From Solen grandis (lineage: Eukaryota; Mollusca; Bivalvia; Adapedonta; Solenidae), in assembly GCA_021229015.1 (NCBI GenBank), contig CM037789.1, positions 29,741,452-29,805,451 of the forward strand: a stretch of DNA of 64,000 bases, written 5' to 3'. The first letter of the stretch is position 1, and each line of letters starts with the position of its first letter. This document shows positions 32,922-44,673 of the stretch, in pieces. Both the position numbers and the translations under genes were made by a program. Below the pieces are notes generated by a model. That model was not told the DNA's origin. It did no database searches and saw only the letters and a program-made list of their open reading frames with translations.

Positions 32922-35634
32922 GTCTGAAAGGTCTTCAGGTGTTGCAATCTGATATCACACCGGTTGAATTGGTCCTCCCCTTTGATCAGAAAGAGAGAGA
33001 GAGTGGGAGTTGTAAAGGCATGAGAAACCACATCTTGCAATCTTACATTGGTTGAGTCTAATGATAAAATAATGTGCCGGTGTAGTAGAGGTGTTAGTGG
33101 AGACCACTTGTGACCATCTGGGCAGGGAGGGTGCAGACTGAGGTCAGCCCCAGACTTTGCTCCACTGTCCCCACCGTGGGGCTACCCATCACAACAATGG
33201 CTTCACACTTACCTGTCAGGTTCTCCAAGTCTCTCACCTTGGTCAAGGTATGGGGGAACATTCCAGCCATACAAGACAACTGCTGGACAGGTCAGGGGCT
33301 CTCACATGTGGGAGGATTAGAGGGCTTGTGTCCAGACCCACAAAATAGTTTGTTGGAGAAGAACAGAGGGATTGTGATGACCTTTACAACTGTTTCAGGT
33401 GTTTGGGACTTGCAGGGAGTGGTTAATTGTTCTCCTCCTACATCTTTATGAATAGAAAAATTACCACCTAGCCAAATCCATGGTGAATGGTTAAAGGTTT
33501 TCTCTTTCAAGATATAGCTTCTTTATTACTGCTAGTCTGTTGTCATCGGTAAAAATAAGTTCTCTTTCTCTCTTTCTTTACTTAAACTGATTAGACAATG
33601 ATTAACTGTAAAAATGATTTTGATTTTTTTTTCAAGTTTTTCTAATTTTGCTGTCAGTGTCAACTGTCAGCATCATAATTGCTAGCTCATTAGGTTTTTA
33701 TAGTTGCCTGACATACAAGCTATGAAGAAATGGCATACCAATATAAAACCAGATCAGCCTGCAAGTTTGAGCTATTAAGGAAATGGCCTTTATTACTATG
33801 TTCAACCTGATCAGCCTGCAAGGAACTTATGGGCTTATGAGATTTAATTCTGATACCTTCACTGCAGTATATTGGGAGCCCAGATGGTCAGTTTCTTAAA
33901 TGGACTTGTCTTTTCTTTTATTTTAGACTGAACCATCAGTTGATAATGGGGGTGTTTTCTGAAAAAGTGAACAGTGCAGACCATAACCATGCTGTATGAA
34001 TGTGCAGACTGAATTTGGTCTTATAATTGCAAAGGTAGTCACAAGAGCCTACAGCATTGTACGGGTCAAATGTGTTCAGCTTGAAGATTGCTTTTACTTA
34101 TATTTTGATTTTCTATGTATACAATAGTTTTAAACAGTGGAATTGTCTGTTAGGAGATTTAACCTCTTATGAAAAAGGGCAAAGATCCTTCCCCTGTTAG
34201 TTATCTTTCATCCAAGCTGGGGACCATCCTGCAGCACAGGAAGAACCCCCCAGTTAGCACTATCGGTTTCCAGTCTCGCTTATCCTCATGGGGTTGGGTC
34301 ATACTTCATTAAAATCTAGTTAATTTACAAAGTAAGGGCTTCTCCGTGTGGCCAGTTTCCTTGCTGTCCAGTTTGTAATGATTTAAAAGCAAGGAGCAAT
34401 GAAACTCTAAACACTGAGCCCATTGAGTCTAATCAGGCATGAAATAAGTTTGTATAAATTACAATCAGAAGAATGGCAGCAGACACAAACTACAGGAAGT
34501 GGAAGAAGCAGGGGATCATGGGATTGGAGCGGGCCACCCAGCAGCCCATGGTGCAGAAGTCAAGATGGTCACAGGAGAATCCCAATTATAGTGTTAAATG
34601 CAGCATTAAACTTTTTATCAGGTACCTCTGGGGAGTGTTTGTTAAACAGGCTACCTCATTTTATCCCCTCTATTCATTAGGTCACTTCTTGATTTGACTT
34701 TATGAGTCGGCCCAGGGGAGTTTTATTGGGCTTTGGTTGCTCACAAAACAACTAGACAGTCTACTGTTGCCATAAACATGGTTTCTGATATCAGGCTGCC
34801 ATGTTAAACAGGAAAGTGATGGATTCAAATAAAGATTTTATTATGTCAGCTCATGAGGTTTCAGCTCATGAGCAAGGTTTTAAGTTTGAAACCCTGAATC
34901 CAGATTTTTTTCACCATCAACTGACAGACAAATAAGGAACCATCTTGAATTTGGAATTAATTTGAAGTTTAAATTGAATTCATAACTTTCGCCAAGGCTG
35001 TAATTAAAGTGTACAATATCAAACCAAATGTAGAAACAGTCATCAGTTTGCTTATTACTTAACTAGACATAATTATGATTTCCAGTATACAATAATGTGT
35101 GCAGTGCTTTGTATGTAAGCAACATTTTTGCTTTATGATTTCTGAAGATTTTCTGAAAACAATCTTGTTACTGATAAGCCTACAAGGCTTGTTCCTCCAT
35201 GGCTATCAGCACTGGCCGGCTATCGGTACAGCTGTGGTGTACAAGCCCTGACCAGCACTAGTGTTGATTTTTTCAGGCCTGATAGGATTAACTAATTGTT
35301 ATCTTATCTCCATGATGGCTTGGTGAACTCGCTACTGGTGATGACTGGACATGATGCTCTGTTCTCAGGCCTACAGAGCATGTTGTGAGAGAGTTCAAAC
35401 ACTGGCAGATTTCCAGATAAGGTCTTGAGGTCAGCACAGAAATTGATATTCTGGCCTCATTTTGGGAGCTATATACTCTTTACCACTCAGTTACGCCATT
35501 TTGCATGATAGTAACTCTTGAAAAATATATTAAGATTGAGGGCAGTTTAGTTTCTCTGATGTGTTATACAGTGTTCCCTACTTATTTCCAAGGTACTAGG
35601 GACTGGCGAATAAAAAACAAACAAAACCCTATCA
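32922..35634. other. Non-coding with two GC-richer patches, gene status unknown
   Basis: 33100-33330 and 34470-34590 are richer in G/C than their surroundings. The first contains a perfect - strand donor-like sequence (ACAG|GTAAGTG around 33209). The second contains an open frame with MAADTNYRKWKKQGIMGLER. I recognise no family in either and do not call a gene. At 33720-33850 'aaaccagatcagcctgcaag' and a second copy of 'cctgatcagcctgcaagg' are MITE-centre remnants. Confidence 0.3.
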
Positions 35635-35712
35635 CATTAATCACATTATCCTGACACCAGGACAACTACCCATATATGATGAGTGCCAAGCAAGGGAGCC
35701 CCAAGCCTTGCA
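35635..35712 (-). mobile_element. SINE fragment, related to 62966-63285
   Basis: The reverse complement contains 'ctcccttgcttggcact', 'gggtagttgtcctggtg' and 'tcaggataatgtg', matching the body of the SINE at 62966-63285. Confidence 0.65.
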
Positions 35713-35947
35713 ACTTTTCCTATTCTAAGCTAAGATTGCAAACAGAGCTTTGATTAAATCCCTTCTTTTCCGCTGGAACAAAAGTTTATAATGTTTTGAT
35801 GGTTGCTTAATTCAGGGGTTTAATTAGAGTTATATGGTTTATAGTTTTGTAATTGCAAAATTAATAAAGGCTAAGGTGGTAAATGAAACATACCATTAAG
35901 GGAGATAATTAGAAAACAAAACCCATTGTGTGAAAAATCATATAGAT

Positions 35948-35968
35948 TTTATTGCTTCATTATTTACA
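35948..35968 (-). terminator. Candidate distal poly(A) signal and Pumilio site for the bZIP gene
   Basis: Read on the - strand there is TGTAAATA (35961-35968), a Pumilio-type element, followed 8 bases later by AATAAA (35948-35953). It could end a long 3' UTR of the bZIP gene; a nearer AATAAA at 38284-38289 is an equally possible proximal signal. Both are inferred only from motifs. Confidence 0.25.
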
Positions 35969-38850
35969 CATCTTGTACATTACCGTTCATCTGTATTGAC
36001 AGAGAAATGATCTGAAATCTTCTTATTCTACTTTTGAAATTTACAGAAAATAATTTTTTGGTTTTTTGTCTTTATTTTAATAATTATATATATATTTTCC
36101 AATTTCCTTTTTTTATATATGAGTCTGCAATGTAGGAAACATCCTACAAGACTCAGTTTAAGACTGTTCACAAATAATTAAAGTAATAAATCATGAAATG
36201 AATCAAAGGAATTTCTAATTTGTTTGAATTACAATTTGTCAAACATGCCAACAAAAAGTCTCTTCCTCATGATAAAGCTTTTTTTCTTTCCATTTCAAAC
36301 CATTGTTTTGGCTAAAAAAAATTAACAAAATTTTGCTAACAAAAAAATAAAAAAAGTAGTGGCCTTATTTAAGACAAGAAATGAATACTAAATATGACTG
36401 AAAGATTATATTAATCATATAAAGCCTTACACCCATTCTGGTTTTATTTCTACCTCATATATACCTCTTCACATATAACTTTCTTTTCCAGACATATATA
36501 TATATGAAGGGTATGAAATTTAGCACTTGGGTGTATATTTCTTACTAATTCTATAGGATTGTGACAGTTCTGTTCTCTAATAACATTGAGCAAAATCTGA
36601 TTATGCCCTCAAAACATCATTCATAATTAAACATCTCTCTATTTTTATACAATATATAAAGGGGTACTCAAATAAATGAACACCCTCTTGTAAATAGTAA
36701 AGACATCAAGCCTTATTACCCGTTCTTTTTCCGAACATGTGAATTACAACATGAGATAATGATATTGTAAAATAAATGAAATAAACAATTATACACATGT
36801 AAACTAAACATTTGGACTTTTTTACACTAATTCTACCATTTCCCTTTCAAAATGGCATTTGATTCCCCTGTATGTATAACTAAATTAAACTTTGTTGGAC
36901 TACCATTAGTTTGTTTGTTAATCAATTGTTATTGATAAGCCAAATGATAGAAGAAACCCTTTTGCCTGTTTCAATAAATTTCATACTATCAAATTTGTCA
37001 TGAGTTCTAAGAATGTGGTCGTTCATAGTGTCTAATTAATATCTGATTTGTACGGTAAATCATGAAGAAAAGTGACCATTTTGTTGCATTGAACATATTT
37101 TTTGTGAAGAAAAAAAATCAAAAGAAGAATTCTAATTAACATCTGTGATTTTACATAAACAAGGATTTTTTTGGTAAGAAATTTAGTGAAATGGTCAACT
37201 AGTCAACTTTGAGTACTTAGGAGCAGGCTGTTCAGGGTTGTAATGGTTGCATGGTTCATTTAATGTTATACTTAACATTACTGAGAATTATGAATATGAA
37301 CGAGGAGGAATAGAAATACAGACCTAGCATATAATTGTCTAGCATAACAAGAGAACAATATTGATGGAAGAAGTGAATATATTTTCTCTAAACACACATA
37401 TCATCTGATACAGCATATTAAGTCTGGTATAACCTGAACAATATTGATGGAAGAACTGGGTATATATTCTCTAACACACATATTGTCTGATACAGCAGGA
37501 ATTGAACATATACAAATATACAAAAGTTAAACATGAAAATACAAGAACAAAAAAACATATATGACAACAAATACAATTGCTCACCGGGTAGCATTTATCT
37601 CCACCAGTATAATCTCAGAAGCTTAAATGAGATAAAATGAGTTATCTCAGAAGTAGCTTAAGTGAGATAAAATGAGGTATCTCAATATAACAGCAGTTAA
37701 AATGATATAAAAATATCTCCACTTATCAGCAATTTGAATGAGATAAAATATCTCATTATAAAACTCACACTCACCTGTATTTTGATATTTGCTTTGAAGT
37801 AATATTCTGTTCTCCACTTTATCCTAAGTTAATTTATTTTTATGTAATAGAGGGGTTCTTATTCATATTATTCATTGAGCTGCAAAATGTTCATTTATTA
37901 TCCAAATTTTTAATTTCATATATTATTGAACGTGATTGTGTATTCTTTCTCATCCACAGTACATTAACACTCATTTTTCTCTTTCATTTCACTTAAAAAA
38001 ATCACATTTTTTTACAATTCTTGCAATTAACAGCACCTTCATTATGAACTTTTTTCTCATTTTCTCAAAAAAATACTCTCTCTCCCCCGCTCTCTCTCAT
38101 TTCAAAGTTTATCATTCCAGCATACATATCAAACAAACCAAAATAAAGTGTTTTACATCTTTACTTGTTACATACATCAGATAACATAAATTTTGGTAAA
38201 ACACTACCAATAAATCTCATCTTAGAACTATTTCAGGAAAATGCAAATAACTGAATAAAATCAAATGCCAACACCCTCTTTGATTTATTTTCCAAGAAGT
38301 TCATCACAGTCAGTACATTCATGTCTTCCATGCGACAATTAACCCTTTCCAACATGAAATATATATATATTTATCATACATAAGTGAAATATCAATTTGG
38401 TATACTCCCTGAGTTTCTGAGAGACTATATACCCTCAGTTACATATCATAACTAAGACACAGTAACATAAAAATTATAATGCATACAAAATCATTGGTTA
38501 TCTAAGTAAATTATCTCAGTAAAGTTTTATTATGATTATTATTAAAACAGTTATTTAAATTTGAGATCAGATATAAACAATATTTTTTATTAATTTCATG
38601 AAAAGTAAAATGATATCCCAGATAAAAGGGAAAGTGCCAATGGTTTGTCACTCAGTGATAGTGAATAAATGGTTTCTCCCTGAGATTGAATTGTCTATGC
38701 ATAATGATACATGCTCCAGCTAATACCTAATTGGTCTTCTTTTGCTACTTAAAGCAAATTTTTCTCTGTGCTTTCTTATCCATATGGCACGCTTCCTTTG
38801 AATAAAAAAAAACAACTTAAAAATGAAGGAGATGAATATCACAGTTTTCT
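35969..38850 (-). other. Probable 3' UTR / downstream region of the bZIP gene
   Basis: AT-rich (with few repeats) sequence with no transposon ends except a remnant 'ttaaccctttccaacatg' at 38339. A small imperfect tandem (gagataaaatga / tatctcag, about 45 bp, 3-4 units) lies at 37610-37765. The scarcity of insertions fits a transcribed UTR, but this is inference. Confidence 0.3.
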
Positions 38851-39600
38851 CTAAGAATTGTACAACATGCACCGGAGTTTTTCTATCTCACTTTTCAGTA
38901 AGGACACTTCAGTTCTAAGTTGGAGATTTTCCTGTTCTAAATACACCACTCGCAAGGCGATCTGCTCCTCTTTCATTCTCCTGGCCTCACGTGACCGTTT
39001 TGCCGATTCATTATTTTTCTTTCGCTTATCCCAGTATAAGGGGTCTCTTTTCTCTTCCGGCACAGACACTTGTCGTTTCTTTGGTGGCACTCCGGTTTCA
39101 TCCTCATTTCCAGATTTAACTGAACTATTGTCACTATTGCTGGTGGATTCTTGCTTAACACTATTTTCACCTGGGGAAGAATTGGACATTTGAGAGTTCC
39201 CGTCAGGAGACAGACTGATGCGGCCACTGGATGGCAGTGGAGACGACATGTCTATCATACCTGGCGGTCCGGATGGCTCCGGAGATGTTGCTGTATGTGA
39301 GATTGTGTGTGAGGTCGGATTCATCCGCGATAATGGATTTCCATTTGAGTTCATGAGATTTTGAGAGCCCATGTGTGCAGGCAGGGGAGAATAGTCCTGT
39401 CCCATACTTCCGGCCATGCTCTGGAAGTTGTCTGGGTTACCGTACATGCCTGACCCATAATGAAGCGACTGGTAGTAGTTTGGTACAGTTGTAGAGGTGG
39501 AAGACAAACTGGACTCAGGACCGGCCTGTCGGTTGAGTTGGAAAGCCTTAAAAGGGTCTGACCTCTGGGAGCTCATCATGGCAGAGTACGGGTCCTGCAT
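38851..39600 (-). CDS. PAR/CES-2/NFIL3-like bZIP transcription factor, single coding exon
   Basis: A 249-residue protein, ATG at 39600 and TAG-type end at 38851 (LYNS-stop). The N-terminal 180 residues are Ser/Pro/Met/Gly-rich and low in structure ([35 protein letters not shown]), likely an activation or repression region. A Lys-Lys-Arg stretch precedes the extended basic region (about 185-210: [20 protein letters not shown]) with the NxxAxxSR signature at N197-A200-S203-R204. The leucine zipper has I214, L221, L228, L235 and L242 in exact heptads. The residues DPLYW-KR-KNN before the basic region are typical of PAR and CES-2/NFIL3 factors, which bind TTAYGTAA as dimers and act in circadian, metabolic and cell-death control. 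A 3' splice site at 39668 (TTATTTCTAG on the - strand) shows a separate 5' UTR exon. Exact subfamily is uncertain; mollusc proteins of this type are often labelled cell death specification protein 2-like. Confidence 0.93.
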   Translation of the reverse strand: MQDPYSAMMSSQRSDPFKAFQLNRQAGPESSLSSTSTTVPNYYQSLHYGSGMYGNPDNFQSMAGSMGQDYSPLPAHMGSQNLMNSNGNPLSRMNPTSHTISHTATSPEPSGPPGMIDMSSPLPSSGRISLSPDGNSQMSNSSPGENSVKQESTSNSDNSSVKSGNEDETGVPPKKRQVSVPEEKRDPLYWDKRKKNNESAKRSREARRMKEEQIALRVVYLEQENLQLRTEVSLLKSEIEKLRCMLYNS

Positions 39601-40716
39601 GGTGGTCTCTATGACGATGGTGTTCAGCTGAGGTCAAGGTCACAACATCAGGATGTAAGGCAGGAATCTAGAAATAAATCATTGATTTTAGTCTTGTCAA
39701 ATAGCTGTTGATTTTTCACCATTTTTCCCCCTTGCTTGATATTTCTGCCCTGTTTCAATGTTTAAGTGTGAATACAACTGTCTATGAAGATGTCTAAGTA
39801 TAAATTTATAAAAATGATTTTCAATACAACTGCCTATGAAGATGTCTAAATGAGTCTAAATATAAATTGAAAGTAAGCTTCTCTATATATTTTCTAAAAC
39901 AAAAATTAAGTGGTTTTCTAATCTCACAAGTAAAGTACACAACCAGTCCAATGAGTCAAATACAGAATCATATTGACATTTGTGCTTTTTTGTGAAATCA
40001 TTAGATGGAAAATACCTTTAGATACCAAAATCAGTTGATAATGGATGCAAAATTAATATAATCATTGTCACACGCAGACAAACAATGGGCCTGTTTTATT
40101 TATACCTTACCCACAACACAATACACTTATCAGCACCCTATTGTCCCAAGTGTGGTGTGGTATTGTGGGGTTTACATGGTAACAGATGCTGACCAACATG
40201 TGGTCATCAGGTCAATACTAACACATCATTATGTTATAACTCATCCTGAACAGATCATAGATTTTATATAGACTTGTACATTATACATTGTCTCAACACG
40301 TAATGGAAATTTTTAATTGTAAAGTGAATTACATGATGCAATAGGAAAGAATATTTGAAAAATATTTCAAGGGGTTGACTTTGAACTTTGAAAATGGGTA
40401 ATAAAGAGATATTTTTTAATTGGAAAGAACAATTAAGTGGTATGCATTTCATATTTTGTGAATAATTAAAACATGCAATATTTTAAATAAATGTAGTATA
40501 TTCTTCTTTACTCATTTATCTATCTATCCTGTAAATGGTTTCAAGAAAGCAAATGAAAAAAAAAGAAATCAAGAAAGACCACAGTAAAATCATACAGTCA
40601 AAAACCATTGATTCAATATGAAATAGTGAATATGATCTTTGACCTTAAATCAAGGTCAAGTTTGCATGACATATTTTCATGCAATGCAACATCATCTTGT
40701 ATGCTTTAGGGCAACA

Positions 40717-41160
40717 TGACATCATGCCCACACATTATCTGTTTATTACCCGGATCAGCACATGGCCACTGGTTGCTATGCAATCTGACATCATTATGCT
40801 TGCATAGTGAAGGGCTGTGATTGGATAATATTGGATAATCATTACACAGCCAATACACACAACAGTTGGAATGAAATCTGGCAAATTCTGACATATATCT
40901 ATAATTAGCAAATATACTATAAAAGCTTTTTCTATGATTTCATTTTCTTACACTATTCTTAAAAAAAAATGTTTTAATTTATATAAAAAGATGATAATGT
41001 TTCATGGTATTCTAATTTGACATTGATAACTTGAGAAATTCACTAAGATTGTGTACTGGATACAATGTCATAACATGATGTCACTTGCTCACTGCAATAC
41101 ACATTAGTTGCCATGCAATATGACATCATGAACATGTTGTCATGGTGTAACGTGATGTCA
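40717..41160. promoter_or_regulatory. Cluster of TGACATCA/TGATGTCA sites in the bZIP intron
   Basis: TGACATCA at 40717, 40786 and 41121 and TGATGTCA at 41076 and 41153: five 8-mers, one base off the CRE (TGACGTCA), within 450 bases. Two of them are part of a larger repeated module, GTTGCTATGCAATCTGACAT (40772) and GTTGCCATGCAATATGACAT (41107). An intronic enhancer bound by ATF/CREB or C/EBP-type bZIP factors is possible; a diverged tandem duplication is the neutral explanation. Confidence 0.4.
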
Positions 41161-43006
41161 TGGTAAACAAACTACCTAGACCCTCTTCAGATGACCTTGG
41201 CAGCCATAAACCTGTCAGGTTATCCAGAATTTATTGATCTTCAATCCAATACAATGTTATTGATGATTCTAAGAGATTTACCCTGAATGGTTTATGGACA
41301 GACATGTCAAAGGCTTGACTTATTTATAATGTGACATCCTGTTTCAGATTAGCAATTTGTAATATGAAATATTAATTTGGGGGGAAATCATGGTTTTAAG
41401 CATTCTTCTTTCATGAACCAAAGTTACATATCAGTGAGACATATCAATGTTTTCACCAGTTTGATATTAGATTTAATTATATATTAAAAAACAAATGAAT
41501 CCGGGGGTTCTCATTTAAACTCACAAAATAATTTGGTGTCTATGTCTCTCCTGATTATGTGAAAATGACTCCAGGTTTTGGAATCATAGTAAGAGCACTG
41601 AAATGTTCATGTATTTTGTTTAAAATTTGGAGGTGAACATCCCATAAGATAAAGGCCAAAAATATGACCCATAATTCAAGACATTTATGTGAATAAATAA
41701 ATTAGTAAGTTTCTCTTAAAACTAAATATGGAAAGGAAATTGAAAGGCATAATGATTGCATTAATTTTCTGTGTATGGTAAAAATTTAGTTTAATATATT
41801 GGGTTATTCATTCAGTTAATTATTAAGTAATAGTATTATCAGGAATTGAAAAAAATCCTTTCATATGTAACACATTGATGAATTATGTTTTATTCATTTT
41901 TAACAGTATTGGCAATATATCTTATTTTAACATTAAAAGAAAACCTGCTTAATTTTCTCCTTACTTGTGTATTTTTTGGATTTTCAAGTTCTTATAACAA
42001 TATCACCATTGCAAAAGAAGATAAAGAAATCATTTTACTGATTCTTAAATATTGTAAAAAAAATACAAACAAACAAAACAAGATTTATAATAATCTTTAA
42101 GGTCACATGGCACTGGATGACTTAACTTTAACTGTTTACCTGGTGTGTGAGAGTGTATTCATGCACTAGAACTTATTCTCATGTTATGAAGGGTGTGAAT
42201 TGGTTTTCCCCACCTGTTTATTGAAGGACATTCCATTCCTATGTGTGTCAACAGACTTTGAAAAGTAACATAGGTACATTCTAAAATAAATATATTATAA
42301 CACACACTTGGATAGTATTTTTTTTTGTTGCTGTTTTTCTTGTTTAGAACAGTTAACATTAACCAGAAAAATTCATTCTCATGTGGATTTTTCTTTGTAT
42401 TCTTCTATTGAATTAATGAAAAGTGAATATATTTGTATTAAAGCAAGTTGTTTTATACCAAAATTAGGAATATCCACTTTTAAAACTTTTTTTTTAACTT
42501 AGGTTAGACATAATATTAAGAAGATTGGTCTTCAAACAGAACTTATATACATTAATGATTATCCTTATTGTTTTAAATTTTACAAGTTAATATAATGATA
42601 TTGATTTTATCAAAATCTTGTATGACAAGACCTTGAAAATCATAAGTTTTTTTCATATATCATCAGTTTTCTTTATATTCAATTGGACAAAAAGTTTCTA
42701 CATACTAATTGCCTTAAGTTATTTCATACTATTTTACTTAAATCTCATGTTATACTTTAGTGCAAATATTAAAAGCTTAGCATTTTCCCCCCTTCTTTTC
42801 CTTTTGAAATAAAACTAAGTGCTTGTATGATGGATAGTATTTAGAAGTTCCATTATTTCACTTCATTTAAAACCTTAGCAGACAAGCACAGTTACCCGAC
42901 TGTTCTCCAAGTTCCACTTACTCTACTTAATGCTTTGTAATATTTTATACTCATTCATCAATCTTTTTTTTCCTATGAAAAATCTCAAAAATACAATATC
43001 AGGATC

Positions 43007-43421
43007 GAATTCCAACAGCAATTCTTAGAGCTAAGTATACTTAAATACTTAAGGTGAATTTTATTTGTCTTGTTTTTCTAATAAAATACCTAAATATTTC
43101 ACACCAATATTTCGTTTTATTATTGTTAGTTATTAAATAATAGTTCATTTCATCTTAGCCATGTACTTGAATTTTTCATCAAACAGTAATGGTGGAATGT
43201 GTATATACCTATTTTAAGAATTTGACTTAACTATTTGAGTTTACCGTCGCTTCGACAATATTTCATTCATATAGCAACATCCAGCTAATTACAGGCGGAG
43301 GAAGATCCCAAATGCACGGAGGCATCCAGGTAGAACCACCGACCTACCACAAGCCATTTTAAGAATTTAAGTATTACAAAATGTACTTTGAGCTAAGAAT
43401 TGTTGGTGGAATTCAAGTCTA
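43007..43421. repeat. Inverted-repeat pair flanking a SINE fragment
   Basis: Left GAATTCCAACAGCAATTCTT (43007) and, inverted on the right, AAGAATTGTTGGTGGAATTC (near 43396-43415), with related 'cttaaatactta'/'taagtattacaa' inside. A further copy of the left end appears near 53003 ('ccaattccatcaatgttatt'). Probably an old MITE. Confidence 0.45.
43237..43357 (-). mobile_element. SINE fragment, same family as 30605-30868
   Basis: The reverse complement contains 'gtaggtcggtggttctac', 'ggatgcctccgtgcatttgg' and 'gttgctatatgaatgaaat', matching the 3' body and tail of the SINE at 30605. The tRNA-like head is missing. Confidence 0.7.
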
Positions 43422-44329
43422 ATAGTCATTAAAGTAATAATGTTTGTCAACTTATGTCATGTTTTTCAATATTTCTTATCTGAAATAAAGTAGAAACACA
43501 TTCCAACATAAATGTTTAAACAATTAAGGTAAAAATCTAAATATAACTTAGATCCAAGTAATTATTATTAATGTTGGTAGACTTGAGAACCTGTTGAAAT
43601 TTTGTATTGGCTTTTCAACTAGACACCTTTCAATGAATCAAATATGAGCATGTTTTAAGTGAAATTTATGTTTTCTTAGTGGATAGTGTACATTATTTTG
43701 CTGTCAAAATTCCAGGACAGTTAATGCCTTGAAGGCAAACAACCAGTTACAATGTGGGTGTGTTATAATGGTGTGTGTAACAATTGACATGATGAATTGA
43801 CATCCAAGGGAGGAAATGGAGTAACATTAGAAAAATGTCTCATCAGAAATTCAACAATTGTCATGTATCCATCATATTTTGTTCTTTTTCTGGCTTTTGA
43901 AAAATAATGCTTGCTGTATTAAACAAGAACAGTAGGCAATTCATTTCTGTCCCTGGAAGATATAAATTATGTACAAAAGTATTTTATAGATTATAACTTC
44001 TAACCATACTATTTTAATCAGTCAAATGTCGATGTCGAGGCTGAAAGAAATGTAGATATTAAATATCAAGTTCAAGATGCTCCATTGGGGAGGGATTCCA
44101 CATGAAAGACTGCTTCTGCTTGCTGTAGTCAAATAGGTCATCAGTAATTTCACATGCAGCAATAATGATGCTGACCAATGTCCATCCTCCAATACTGAGC
44201 CGTGTTCACTAGCTCTTTAAGTATCCTTGACTCCTAACTATTGACTTGTTTACAAAACTGACCAGAACAGCTTTAGACACTTGATGGTCCTATAGCTGAT
44301 GAATAAATGAAGAAATCAACAAATATTAC

Positions 44330-44600
44330 CTGCCAAGGTGTGAAGAACAAACTATCCAGTAAGTGTTGTCTAAGAATAGGTAACTGTTCAAGGAAATCAC
44401 CCCCTTGTTGGCTTGATGCAGTGTTACATAGGTCTTACAGCAGTGGTCACTTGGACCTTATCTTCTTCCTACACACTGGCTGATAGTCTCACAGATAGCC
44501 ACTGGTCACTCTCTCATTACACTGACCAATAGTTGCTCTCTATCTCTCCAATCTTACTCAACTATACATACACCAATGATTTTCAATACCTCTGACCTTC
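44330..44600 (-). other. Probable 5' UTR first exon of the bZIP gene
   Basis: Inferred. The - strand donor GGCAG|GTAAT at 44330/44329 matches the consensus, and the acceptor at 39668 needs an upstream exon. The region between it and the CRE/D-box at 44655 is not repetitive. The start is unknown; the right boundary given is approximate. Confidence 0.35.
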
Positions 44601-44627
44601 TTGACCCTGCATACTATTACTTGTTGT

Positions 44628-44673
44628 GGTCATGTGACCTGGCATGGACCAATATGACGTCACGTTACGTAAT
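44628..44673 (-). promoter_or_regulatory. bZIP promoter module: M-box, CCAAT, CRE and D-box
   Basis: Within 46 bases: TCATGTGA (44630-44637, E-box/M-box type), CCAAT (44649-44653), the full CRE TGACGTCA (44655-44662) and the PAR-bZIP/E4BP4 palindrome GTTACGTAAT (44664-44673), which fits RTTAYGTAAY exactly. It is placed just upstream of the inferred first exon of a gene that itself encodes a PAR-like bZIP protein. Confidence 0.55.

Larger units (their letters stand above)
39668..44329 (-). other. 5' intron of the bZIP gene
   Basis: Bounded on the - strand by a donor GGCAG|GTAAT (44330/44329) and the acceptor TTTCTAG at 39668. It carries a cluster of CRE-like sites (40717-41160) and, near its 5' part, an inverted-repeat pair with a SINE fragment (43007-43421). 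The rest is AT-rich without features. Confidence 0.4.

Noticed and set aside
33094..33279. Minus-strand coding exon with a perfect donor (ACAG|GTAAGTG)
   Set aside because: No partner exon, acceptor or family similarity; kept only as a GC-richer patch.
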